From NCBI RefSeq assembly GCF_016907755.1, contig NZ_JAFBCN010000001.1:3224001-3288000 (forward strand): a stretch of DNA of 64,000 nt, written 5' to 3'. The DNA is from Cellulosimicrobium cellulans (GTDB lineage Bacteria > Actinomycetota > Actinomycetes > Actinomycetales > Cellulomonadaceae). Shown here piece after piece: positions 36,810 through 45,252 of this stretch. The position numbers and the translations under genes are program-made. Every line of letters starts with the position of its first letter. Position 1 is the stretch's first letter. The notes beneath the pieces were generated by a model. The model had not been told where the DNA came from and did not search any database. It was given only the letters and a program-made list of their open reading frames with translations.

Positions 36810-38518
36810 GCCGCCTCGCCGCCGTCCGCGACCTGCTCCCCCGCCGCTCCGACTACGACCTGCGACCCCGGACCCTGCGCGCCGACCTGCTCGCGGGCGT
36901 CACCGTGGGCGTCGTCGCCCTCCCGCTCGCGCTCGCGTTCGGCGTCAGCTCCGGCGTCGGGGCGGCGGCCGGGCTCGTCACCGCCGTCATCGCCGGCGTC
37001 GTCGCCGCCGTGCTCGGCGGGTCGAACCACCAGGTCTCCGGCCCGACCGGGGCCATGGCCGTCGTGCTCGCGCCGATCGTCGTCACGCACGGCCTGGGCT
37101 CCGTCGCGCTCGTCACCGTCCTCGGCGGGCTCGTCGTCCTCGTCGCAGGGCTCGCCCGGCTCGGGCGCGTCGTCACGTACATCCCCTGGCCGGTCGTCGA
37201 GGGGTTCACGCTCGGGATCGCCTGCATCATCTTCCTCCAGCAGGTCCCGGCCGCGGTCGGGGTCGAAGCAGCCCCCGGTCACAACACGTTCGTGACCGCG
37301 GTCGAGGCCGTGCGCGCCGCCGTGACCGACGTCCCGCCCGCCCCGGTCCTGTGGACGCTCGGGTGCGTCGCGCTCGTCGCCGCGACCATGCTGCTGCTCC
37401 CCCGCCTCCACGCGGCGATCCCCGCGTCGCTCGTCGCGGTCGTGCTGGCCACCGTCCTCGTCGAGGCGCTCGGCGCGCCCGTCCCGCGCATCGGCGCCCT
37501 GCCGTCGTCGCTGCCCGCGCCCGTCGTGCCGACGTTCACCCCCGGCGCGCTGCGCGACCTCGGCGGCGCCGCCCTCACGATCGCCGCGCTCGCAGCCATC
37601 GAGTCGCTGCTGTCCGCCCGCGTCGCGGCGTCCATGGTGCAGACCGGGTCGCCCGGCGGCTCCGTCTACCAGCCCGACCGCGAGCTCGTCGGACAGGGCC
37701 TCGCGTCCGTGGCCAGCGGCCTCTTCGGCGGCATGCCCGCCACGGGAGCCATCGCCCGCACCGCGGTCAACGTGCGCTCCGGCGCCCGCACGCGGCTCGC
37801 CGCCGTCGTGCACGCGGTCGTGATCCTCGCCGTCATCTACCTCGCCACCGGCCCGGTCTCCCGGATCCCGCTCGCCGCGCTCGCCGGTGTGCTCATGGTG
37901 ACGAGCTTCCGGATGATCGGCGCCCGGACGATCCGCTCGGTGGTCGTCGCCGGGCGGTCCAGCGCCGCGACCTTCGTCGTCACCGCCGTCGTCACCGTCG
38001 CGTTCGACCTCGTGCAGGCCATCGAGATCGGCATCCTCGTCGCCGCGTTCTTCGCGCTGCGGACCGTGGCCCGCGCCTCCGCCGTGCACCGCGACCCGCT
38101 CCCCGGGCCGGCCGAGCCGGGCGACGAGCACGTCGCGCTCTTCCGCCTCGAGGGCTCCATGTTCTTCGGTGCCGCGGACCGCGTGCTCACCGAGGTGACC
38201 GACGCCTCGGCGCACGACGACGTCGCGGTCGTCGTCCTGCGGCTCTCCCAGCTCCGCATGGTCGACGCGACCGGTGCCAGGGCGCTCGGCGATCTCGTGG
38301 AAGGGCTCGAGGCACGGGGCGTGACCGTGCTCGTCAAGGGCGTCCAGGAACGGCACCGGTCGCTCCTCACGAACGTCGGGGCGCTCGCCGAGCTCCGCCA
38401 CGAGAACCACCTCTTCGACACGCTCGACGACGCGATCGAGCACGCGCGCTCCCACGTGCGCCGCGCCGCCCGGGGCACGGACGTCCCCCAGGTGCGGGGG
38501 CTGCGCCCGTCGACCTGA
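36806..38518 (+). CDS. SulP-family anion transporter with STAS domain
   Basis: A 570-residue membrane protein. About twelve to fourteen hydrophobic helices cover residues 25-430, with SulP signatures ADLLAGVTVGVVALPLALAF, NHQVSGPTGAMAV and GLASVASGLFGGMPATGAIART. A STAS domain follows (about 455-555: HVALFRLEGSMFFGAADRVL, VDATGARALGDL). SulP members move sulfate, bicarbonate or other anions; the substrate cannot be told. ATG 36806 overlaps the arsR stop. An ArsR-family regulator fused in operon to a SulP carrier is a common actinobacterial arrangement. Confidence 0.93.
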   Translation: MSRLAAVRDLLPRRSDYDLRPRTLRADLLAGVTVGVVALPLALAFGVSSGVGAAAGLVTAVIAGVVAAVLGGSNHQVSGPTGAMAVVLAPIVVTHGLGSVALVTVLGGLVVLVAGLARLGRVVTYIPWPVVEGFTLGIACIIFLQQVPAAVGVEAAPGHNTFVTAVEAVRAAVTDVPPAPVLWTLGCVALVAATMLLLPRLHAAIPASLVAVVLATVLVEALGAPVPRIGALPSSLPAPVVPTFTPGALRDLGGAALTIAALAAIESLLSARVAASMVQTGSPGGSVYQPDRELVGQGLASVASGLFGGMPATGAIARTAVNVRSGARTRLAAVVHAVVILAVIYLATGPVSRIPLAALAGVLMVTSFRMIGARTIRSVVVAGRSSAATFVVTAVVTVAFDLVQAIEIGILVAAFFALRTVARASAVHRDPLPGPAEPGDEHVALFRLEGSMFFGAADRVLTEVTDASAHDDVAVVVLRLSQLRMVDATGARALGDLVEGLEARGVTVLVKGVQERHRSLLTNVGALAELRHENHLFDTLDDAIEHARSHVRRAARGTDVPQVRGLRPST

Positions 38519-38535
38519 CTGCCTAGCCTGGAGCG

Positions 38536-39474
38536 GTGCACGAGTTCGTGCGAGCCCCGTCCGACACGCTGCCGCCCGGCGTCGTGTCGATGGTCGGGTA
38601 CCGCCTGCGGACGGAGACAACGGACGGCGCGCCGTCCGTCCACCGTGGGCTGCCCTCGCCGTGGCTCACGCTCGTCGTGAGCACCGCGGGCGTCGTCCCG
38701 ACGTCGCCCGGGCCGGACGCCGTGCCGGTGCGGTACGAGTCGCTCGTCGGCGGTCTGCACACCCGGCCCGCCCTGATCCACCAGCCGCAGGAGCAGGCGG
38801 GCGTGCAGCTCGCGCTCGACCCGCTCGCCTGCCGGGCGCTGCTGGGCGTGCGCGCGGGCGACCTCGGGCTCGTCGAGGACGGCGACGCCGTCCTCGGCCC
38901 CGCCGCCGCGCGGCTGCGCGAGCAGGCTGCCGAGGCGGGCTCCTGGGCTGCCGCGTTCGAGGCGGTGTTCGCGGCCTTCGCCGGCCGGGACGGCCGGCCC
39001 GGCGGTCCCGGAGCCCTCCCCGTCCGCGCCGAGGTGCGCGCCGAGGTCGCGGAGGCCTGGCGCGTGCTCGTCCGGACCCGGGGCCGGGCGCGCGTGCGTG
39101 ACGTCGCGCGTCACGTGGCCCTCGGCGAGCGTCAGCTCGAGACGCTGTTCCGGGCCGAGCTCGGCGTCACGCCCCGGGCCGCGCGCGGCCTCGTGCGGTT
39201 CGACGCCGCGCGCCGCCAGGTGCAGCGCCTCGCCCTCGGCCGGGGCGCCCGGACGCTGGCCGACGTCGCCGCGCGGACCGGGTACGCCGACCACTCCCAC
39301 CTGGTGCGCGACTTCCGCCGGTTCGCCGGCACGAGCCCGACGGCCTGGGTCCGCGAAGAGCTCGGGAACATCCAAGCCGGCGGGCACTCCGACGGCCCAG
39401 GCTGGGAGCACGAGCAAACATCCGAGCAGGAGGACGAGCATGAGCATCCACGAGAGCACGGCGCAGCACGCTGA
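38536..39474 (+). CDS. AraC-family transcriptional regulator
   Basis: 312 residues from GTG 38536. An N-terminal sensor region (no cupin motif obvious) covers residues 1-165. A C-terminal pair of helix-turn-helix motifs follows (RVRDVARHVALGERQLETLFRAELGVTPRAA and TLADVAARTGYADHSHLVRDFRRFAGTSPTAW), the AraC/XylS signature. The target is unknown, but its stop lies 35 bases inside the VOC gene downstream, so it likely regulates, or is cotranscribed with, that gene. A GC-rich tail rich in Glu and His ends the protein. Confidence 0.88.
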   Translation: MHEFVRAPSDTLPPGVVSMVGYRLRTETTDGAPSVHRGLPSPWLTLVVSTAGVVPTSPGPDAVPVRYESLVGGLHTRPALIHQPQEQAGVQLALDPLACRALLGVRAGDLGLVEDGDAVLGPAAARLREQAAEAGSWAAAFEAVFAAFAGRDGRPGGPGALPVRAEVRAEVAEAWRVLVRTRGRARVRDVARHVALGERQLETLFRAELGVTPRAARGLVRFDAARRQVQRLALGRGARTLADVAARTGYADHSHLVRDFRRFAGTSPTAWVREELGNIQAGGHSDGPGWEHEQTSEQEDEHEHPREHGAAR

Positions 39475-39910
39475 GGGCACCACCGTCACCGACGGGGAAC
39501 GGCCCGAGCCTCTGGTGTGGCCCACGCTCCAGGCGCGCGACGCCCGCGCGCTCGTCACGTTCCTCACCGACGTCGTCGGGTTCGTCGCGACGGCCGTCAT
39601 GGCGGGCGAGGACCGCGACGTCGCCCACGCCCAGCTCGACTGGCCGCACGGCGGCGGGATCATGCTCGGCAGCCACTCCCCCGACCGGGAGTGGTCGCGC
39701 GAGCCCGGGACCTGCGGCACGTACGTCGTCGTCCCCGACGACGAGATCGAGGCGCTCGGCACGCGGCTCCGTGAGCGCGCGCCGGGAGCCGGGGGACGCG
39801 TCGTCGTCCCGCTCCGGGACACGGACTACGGGAGCCGCGAGCTCGTGCTCCAGGACCCCGAGGGCAACCTGTGGTCGTTCGGCACCTACCGGGGCGAGCC
39901 GCGGCGCTGA
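39440..39910 (+). CDS. VOC-family (glyoxalase-fold) protein
   Basis: A 156-residue protein starting at ATG 39440 within the end of the AraC gene. Two beta-alpha-beta-beta-beta modules make one VOC fold. The first module includes LQARDARALVTFLTDVVGFVA and the second the C-terminal strand VLQDPEGNLWSFGTYRG. Histidine and glutamate metal ligands are not securely identifiable; many members are resistance or ligand-binding proteins. An AraC-VOC pair is a common actinobacterial layout. Convergent with the polymerase-like gene, with a terminator between. Confidence 0.85.
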   Translation: MSIHESTAQHAEGTTVTDGERPEPLVWPTLQARDARALVTFLTDVVGFVATAVMAGEDRDVAHAQLDWPHGGGIMLGSHSPDREWSREPGTCGTYVVVPDDEIEALGTRLRERAPGAGGRVVVPLRDTDYGSRELVLQDPEGNLWSFGTYRGEPRR

Positions 39911-39933
39911 CGCCGCCGGGCGACGACACCACC

Positions 39934-39963
39934 GGGCGACGGGTCCGCGGCGACCCGTCGCCC
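39934..39963. terminator. Hairpin terminator between VOC gene and polymerase-like gene
   Basis: Perfect 11-bp arms (39934-39944 GGGCGACGGGT and 39953-39963) with an 8-base loop. Serves both convergent genes. Confidence 0.8.
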
Positions 39964-39968
39964 GCCCC

Positions 39969-41663
39969 TCACTTCGCCTCGGCGTAGTGGTCGACCACCG
40001 CGACGGTGAGCGGGAAGTCGACCGGGAACTCCCCGAAGAGGAGGCGACCCGCCTCCGCCGCGGCCGCGCGCACCTCGTCGGCCACCGTCTCGGCGAGCTC
40101 GGCCGGCGCGTGCACGACGACCTCGTCGTGGAGGAAGAACACGAGGTGCGCCCGGTCCGCGAACGGCGCTGGGGCGGCACCCGGGGTCGCGGCGAGAGGC
40201 AGCTCCCACAGACGGCGACGGATCGACGCGAGCCAGCAGAGCGCCCACTCGGCCGCCGTGCCCTGCACGACGAAGTTCCGCGTGAACCGGCCCCACGCGC
40301 GGGTGTACGACCGGGCGCGGGCCTGCGCGTCCGCGCCCGTCCGGCCGCTCTCGACGTCGTCCGCGCCGTCCTCGACCGCGTACGCGCCCTCCTGGGCGGC
40401 CTGCCACGACTCGCCGGGGCGCGGCGAGCTGCGGCCCAGGAGGGTCGACACGACCTCGCCGCGCTCGCCCGCCTGCGCGGCGCGCTCCACGAGGCCGATC
40501 GCGTCGGGGAACGCCTTCGCGAGCCGCGGCAGGACGAGGGCGCTGTCGCCGGTCGTGCCCCCGTACATCGCCCCGAGCATCCCGACCTTCGCGTGGTCGC
40601 GCGTCGCGACCGCCCCCGACGCGACGATGCCCGCATACATGTCGCCCCCGCGCCCGGCCGCCGCCATGCGCTCGTCGTGCGCGAGCCCGGCCAGCACGCG
40701 CGGCTCGAGCTGCGCGGCGTCCGCGACGACGAGCCTCCAGCCCGGGTCGGCGACGACCGCGCGCCGCACCTGCTGGGGGAGCTGCAGCGCCCCGCCGCCG
40801 CTCGACGCCCACCGGCCCGTGACGACGCCGCCCACGACGTACTCGGTGCGGAACCGCCCGTCGTGGACCCACGTGTCGAGCCAGGACCAGCCGTTCGCGG
40901 TGAAGAGGCGTGAGAGCTTCTTGTACTCGAGCAGCGGCTCAACGACCGGGTGGTCGGCGCGCTCGAGCTCCCACTTGCGCAGCGACCGCACGCCGACGCC
41001 CGCGTACTGCAGGGCCTTGAGCAGGTCCGGGTGCGAGTCCGGGTTGAGGGTCGGTGGCGCGTCGAGGGCGACGCGGATGCGCGCGACGAGGTCCTCCATG
41101 CGGGCGGGCCGCTCGCCCGGTCGCGGACGCGGGCCCAGCGCGTCCGTGAGGATCGCGTCGTGCACGTCGGCGCGCCACGGGACGCCCGCGTGGTGCATCT
41201 CCGCGGCGACCAGCGCACCCGCCGACTCGGCGGCGAGCAGCATCCGCAGTCGCCCCGGTCCGCCCGGGCCGTCGGCGCCCGCGACCGCGGTGAGCTGGTC
41301 GCGCAGCTCCGCCACCGTGTCCAGCTCGACGCGCGGTGCGTCCTGCGGCCCGAGTTCGAACAGGCCGACGGGACGCGGCACCGCCGTCGGCTCGCGGCCT
41401 GCGGGCACCGCGGCGAGCGCGTCCCACGGCCCCGGGTCGCGCCGCGCGAGCACCGACCCCGCCGCGAGCTGTGAACGACGCAGCAGGACGTGGGAGAGGC
41501 GCAGGTCGTGCGACCGCTCCACGCGCCGGCCCTCCGCGAGGAGCCGCGGGTACCACCGGTTCGTGTCGTCCCACGTCTCGCGGACCGGGTCCGCCGGGCC
41601 GTCGACGACGTGCTCGACCCGGGCCCGGTCCGGCGGCCCCATGCGGACGGCGTAGGTGCTCAT
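39969..41663 (-). CDS. Bifunctional 3'-5' exonuclease / DNA polymerase (PolI-like)
   Basis: A 564-residue family A DNA polymerase of the short actinobacterial type. Polymerase motifs are present: motif A DAAQLEPRVLAG (catalytic Asp), motif B RDHAKVGMLGAMYGG (Lys) and motif C LHDEVVVH (catalytic Asp-Glu). The 5'-nuclease domain of PolI is absent, and the N-terminal ~170 residues are a diverged exonuclease-like region in which I cannot find a convincing DxE motif. Start ATG 41663 overlaps the SWIM gene stop (ATGA), so it closes the MoxR/VWA/SWIM operon. Overlap with that system is the interesting point: its function may be linked. Confidence 0.85.
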   Translation of the reverse strand: MSTYAVRMGPPDRARVEHVVDGPADPVRETWDDTNRWYPRLLAEGRRVERSHDLRLSHVLLRRSQLAAGSVLARRDPGPWDALAAVPAGREPTAVPRPVGLFELGPQDAPRVELDTVAELRDQLTAVAGADGPGGPGRLRMLLAAESAGALVAAEMHHAGVPWRADVHDAILTDALGPRPRPGERPARMEDLVARIRVALDAPPTLNPDSHPDLLKALQYAGVGVRSLRKWELERADHPVVEPLLEYKKLSRLFTANGWSWLDTWVHDGRFRTEYVVGGVVTGRWASSGGGALQLPQQVRRAVVADPGWRLVVADAAQLEPRVLAGLAHDERMAAAGRGGDMYAGIVASGAVATRDHAKVGMLGAMYGGTTGDSALVLPRLAKAFPDAIGLVERAAQAGERGEVVSTLLGRSSPRPGESWQAAQEGAYAVEDGADDVESGRTGADAQARARSYTRAWGRFTRNFVVQGTAAEWALCWLASIRRRLWELPLAATPGAAPAPFADRAHLVFFLHDEVVVHAPAELAETVADEVRAAAAEAGRLLFGEFPVDFPLTVAVVDHYAEAK

Positions 41664-43999
41664 GCCCGCGCCGCCCGGTCGGCCGTGCCACTCGGGGCAG
41701 TCACGGCGCGCGCGAGAGCGCGACCGCGCGACGCGACGAGCGCCGCGCGCAGGAGCCGCGCGGCGTCGGGCTCGCGGGCGACGAGCGCGACCGCGCCCAA
41801 GAGCGTCGGCGCCCCCACGTCGTCCGCGGTCCGCGCCGCGCGCGCGAGCGCGGCCTCCTGCTGGGGGCTCAGGTGCCGCCGGCCGGTCGCGGCGAGCGCC
41901 ACGGCGGCGTCGAGCACGGTGGCGCAGACGTCCTCGACGGGGGCCGGTGCCGTGACCTCGTGCACCTGGGTCGTGGCGCGCCCGCGCAGCGCCCGGACGC
42001 GTGCGCGCAGCCGGGTCCACGTGCTCGACCAGGCGCGGTGGTCGTAGGCGGGCGTGAGCGTGGGCACGACGAGCCCGAGCCCGCCGCCGGGGCGCTCGAC
42101 GAACAGGCCGACGGCCTCGACCCCACCGGAGTCGAGGTCGTGCTCGACCGCGACGGCGACGAGCCGGCGGCTCCCCGCCGCCACCCCGAGCAGGGTGTCG
42201 CAGGCCGCCTCGTCCGCGGCGTCGACGCGCACGACGGTCGGGGTGCCGTCCGCGGACACGAGGTGCCACGTGAGCTCCTGCGCGACCTCGTCGACGCCGA
42301 TGCGGCCCGCGTCCCGGACCATGACGACGCGGACCACGGCGGGTCTCCGCCCGAACCCGACCTCGGCCCGCGCGTCGAGCGACGCAGTCCGCTCCGCCAC
42401 GTCCCGCAGCGCGTCGGCGTCGAGCGTCCCCAGCGGCTCGACGCCGGGCCCCTCGCCCGCGCGCAGCGTCCCCGCGCGCTCGGTCGCGCCGCGCAGGGCG
42501 AACGGGCCGCGGCACAGCGACTCCACCGAGCGCCCCCACACGAGCGGGAGGTCCCAGGAGCGGCGGAACGTGGGGTCGGCACCGGGCGGCCGGCCGGTGG
42601 TGACCGCCCGCGTCCGGCCCTCGACGACGTCCCACAGGTGCACGGTCACCCCGCGCGCCCCCGAGGCGGCGACCCACCAGCGCGCCCCGAGCGGGAGGAG
42701 GTGCGGGAGGTCCGTCACGCGCTCGTCCGGTGCCGCGGCGTCCGGCGCGGGCTCGGCCCGCACGAACGCCCAGAGCTCGGCCAGCGCGAGCAGGCACTCC
42801 TCCTCGTCGACGGCGTCCCGGCGGTCCGCGAGCGCTTCGAGCCGCCCGACCGCCGACGTGACGAGCCGCTGCACCGCGGGCCGGCGCCCCAGCCGCGCGA
42901 GCACACCGGCGCCGCGCAGCTCCTCCAGGTCGTCGCGGCCGAGGTGCGAGAGCCCGACGTCGAGCACCCGCTCGACCGCGCGCGCGACCTCGTCCGCCAC
43001 CGCTCGGGCGTCGGGGACCCCCGTCGCGCGCGGCGCCGCGGCGGGCGCCTCCTCGGGCCACGGCCAGGCACGGCCGTGGGCGCGCCAGACGCGGGCGAGC
43101 GCCTCGAGCCGCCACCGACGGTCGTCCGCCCTGGCCGCCGAGGGCGAAGCGCCGGGACGTTCGCGCTCCACGAGCATCCCCGCGAACCCGGCGCCCGCGA
43201 CGTAGGTCACGCGCGGGGCGCCGGGCCAGGCGATCACCACGCGGGGACCGTCCACCGTCACGTCCGTCGAGCCGCGCGTCGGCGTGTCCGCGCGTTCCCG
43301 CAGCTCCTGGGCGACCACGCGCACCACGACGGCCCCGGCCGCCCGGTGCACCGCCCGTGGGTCGAGCGCGAGGATCTCGCCCAGCGGGTCGGCCCCCGAC
43401 GCGGCACGAGGACCAGCGTCTGGCTCCGGGGGCGCGCCTGCCTCGATGCGCTGCGCCGTCGGACCCGCCGAACCGGCGTCGGCTCGACCGTGACGCGCGC
43501 GGACGGCTGCGGGATCGGGGCGGGCATCGGGGCCGGCGTCCGCATCGGCATCGGAGTCGGCGCCGGAGTCGGCGCCGGCATCGGCATCGGCATCGGCATC
43601 GGCATCGGCATCGGCGGGAGCGTCGGCCGTCGGCCGCACCACCGCCGCGTCGTCACGGGCCGCCGCGACGGGCTCCAGGTGCTCGGTCGCCGCATCGGCC
43701 ACCGGCTCGGCGGCTGCGTCGCGCGCCCACAGGCACGCGGCCACGACGTGCTGGCACGCACCCGGCGTCGGGCACGCGCACCGCGCACCCGCGGGACCGC
43801 GCGCGTCGAGCTCGACGCGCGCGCCCCCGACGGACAGCGCGGCACCGTCCCCGCGCAGCTCGAGCACCTCCACCTTCCCCGCGGCGACGTCCTTGCGGGC
43901 GCGGCGCACCAGGCCCGCGTTGGCGAGGGTGGCGAGCGCGGCGTCGTCGTACCCGGCGTACACCGCCGCCCACGGGACGGGACCGGTGGTGCCGCTCAC
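41660..43999 (-). CDS. SWIM zinc-finger protein
   Basis: 779 residues from GTG 43999, overlapping the VWA stop by four bases. The SWIM motif CxCx(n)CxH is at C74, C76, C82, H84 (CACPTPGACQH). It binds zinc and is seen in DNA- or protein-binding proteins. A low-complexity Ala-Asp stretch follows (about residues 125-155, (DA)n), then a long helical and beta region without catalytic motif. In the E. coli yeh cluster the equivalent gene is yehQ. Inferred role: recognition or scaffold subunit of the MoxR-VWA system. Confidence 0.85.
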   Translation of the reverse strand: MSGTTGPVPWAAVYAGYDDAALATLANAGLVRRARKDVAAGKVEVLELRGDGAALSVGGARVELDARGPAGARCACPTPGACQHVVAACLWARDAAAEPVADAATEHLEPVAAARDDAAVVRPTADAPADADADADADADAGADSGADSDADADAGPDARPDPAAVRARHGRADAGSAGPTAQRIEAGAPPEPDAGPRAASGADPLGEILALDPRAVHRAAGAVVVRVVAQELRERADTPTRGSTDVTVDGPRVVIAWPGAPRVTYVAGAGFAGMLVERERPGASPSAARADDRRWRLEALARVWRAHGRAWPWPEEAPAAAPRATGVPDARAVADEVARAVERVLDVGLSHLGRDDLEELRGAGVLARLGRRPAVQRLVTSAVGRLEALADRRDAVDEEECLLALAELWAFVRAEPAPDAAAPDERVTDLPHLLPLGARWWVAASGARGVTVHLWDVVEGRTRAVTTGRPPGADPTFRRSWDLPLVWGRSVESLCRGPFALRGATERAGTLRAGEGPGVEPLGTLDADALRDVAERTASLDARAEVGFGRRPAVVRVVMVRDAGRIGVDEVAQELTWHLVSADGTPTVVRVDAADEAACDTLLGVAAGSRRLVAVAVEHDLDSGGVEAVGLFVERPGGGLGLVVPTLTPAYDHRAWSSTWTRLRARVRALRGRATTQVHEVTAPAPVEDVCATVLDAAVALAATGRRHLSPQQEAALARAARTADDVGAPTLLGAVALVAREPDAARLLRAALVASRGRALARAVTAPSGTADRAARA
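43530..43615. repeat. GGCATC hexanucleotide microsatellite in the SWIM gene
   Basis: About a dozen copies of GGCATC (with GGCGTC variants) encode alternating Asp-Ala on the minus strand. The tract is prone to slippage but keeps frame, so the acidic linker length probably varies between strains. Confidence 0.85.
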
Positions 44000-45252
44000 G
44001 GGAGCACCTCGCCCAGCCACTCGGCGAACCGCTCCGGGGTGAGCGCCGCGATCTCCATGCCCTGCTCCGCGAGCCGCCGGGCGACGCCGCGGTCGTACGC
44101 GGGGTTCGCCTGGCCGTCGAGCGCGGCCAGGCCGAGCAGCCGCACGCCGGACGCGTGCAGCCGCCCGACGCTCGCCACGAGCTGCGACACGGAGCCGCCC
44201 TCCTCGAAGTCGGTGACGAGCGCCACCACGGTCCGGCGAGGGTCGCGCACGTGCTGCTCCGCGTAGCGCACCGCGCGCGCGATGTCCGTGCCGCCGCCGA
44301 GCTGCGCCGTGAGGAGCACCGTCACGGGGTCGTGCGCGAGGTGCGACATGTCGACGACGGACGTGTCGAACAGCACGAGCCTCACCGTGATGCCGGGCAG
44401 CCCCGCGAGGATGCCGGCGCTCACCGCGCTGTACAGCACGGACGCGGCCATCGACCCGGACTGGTCGACGAGCAGCACCACGTCGTACGACAGCGCGCGA
44501 CGGCGCCGCGCCGAGAAGCGCAGGTCCGTGACGAGCAGGCGCCGCCGCTCCGGGTCCCAGCGCCCGAGGTTCGCGCGCACGGTCGCGGCCGCGTCGAACG
44601 TGCGGCTCGACCGCACGAACGAGCGGCGCGACCGGTCGCGCCGGCCGTCCACAGCGGTCTCGAAGCGCGGCCGCAGGCGCTTCACGACATCCTCCACCAC
44701 GCGCGCGACGAGCCGCTTCAGACCGTCCTGCACCCCGGGCCCGAGCCGTCCCCGGGCGCGCAGCAGCGCGGACGCGAGCTCCGTGCTGGGCTCCACCGCG
44801 TCGACGGCGCGCGGGTCGGCGAGCAGCTCCGTCATCCCGTACCGGCCCACGGCCTCGACCTGCATGCGCTCGAACGTCTCGCGCGGGAACAGCTCGCGCG
44901 CGGACTCGAGCCAGTCCAGCCCCGCGACGACGGAGCCGCCACGCCCGCCCGCGCCCCGCCCGTCGCCTCGCCTGTCACCGGGCCCGTCACCGCTGCCGTG
45001 CCGGTGCCCGCGGGCCGTGTACTCGCGGTCGTACAGGTGGCCGAGCGTCCGGTCGAGGCCCTGGTCCGCCGCCGGGACGGGCAGCGCGTCGCCCGCGTAC
45101 CGGCCCAGCACGAGCCGCCACCGGCGCGCAGCCTCGTGGTCGTCCGCGCGGCCCTCGGCGCGCCAACTCGCCACGGGACCGGGGCCGTCCGGCGAGGTCC
45201 GGGTCGACGTCGCCCCCGGCACGTCCGCCGTGCCCGGACCCGCGGCCGTCAC
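43996..45252 (-). CDS. VWA domain protein (CoxE/YehP-like)
   Basis: 418 residues from GTG 45252, overlapping the DUF5682 stop. The von Willebrand A domain occupies the C-terminal half with a complete metal-ion site: DxSxS at 263-267 (DQSGSM), the threonine in GGGTDIARA and the aspartate in VTDFEEGG. The N-terminal half is helical (WLESARELFPRETFERMQVEA). MoxR ATPases typically work with VWA partners as a chaperone-like remodelling pair. E. coli counterpart: yehP. Fourth gene of the cluster. Confidence 0.9.
   Translation of the reverse strand: MTAAGPGTADVPGATSTRTSPDGPGPVASWRAEGRADDHEAARRWRLVLGRYAGDALPVPAADQGLDRTLGHLYDREYTARGHRHGSGDGPGDRRGDGRGAGGRGGSVVAGLDWLESARELFPRETFERMQVEAVGRYGMTELLADPRAVDAVEPSTELASALLRARGRLGPGVQDGLKRLVARVVEDVVKRLRPRFETAVDGRRDRSRRSFVRSSRTFDAAATVRANLGRWDPERRRLLVTDLRFSARRRRALSYDVVLLVDQSGSMAASVLYSAVSAGILAGLPGITVRLVLFDTSVVDMSHLAHDPVTVLLTAQLGGGTDIARAVRYAEQHVRDPRRTVVALVTDFEEGGSVSQLVASVGRLHASGVRLLGLAALDGQANPAYDRGVARRLAEQGMEIAALTPERFAEWLGEVLP

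Noticed and set aside
33405-43615. Possible CRISPR array at the hexanucleotide repeats
   Set aside because: Repeat units are 6 bases without spacers and lie in coding frames; they are microsatellites.
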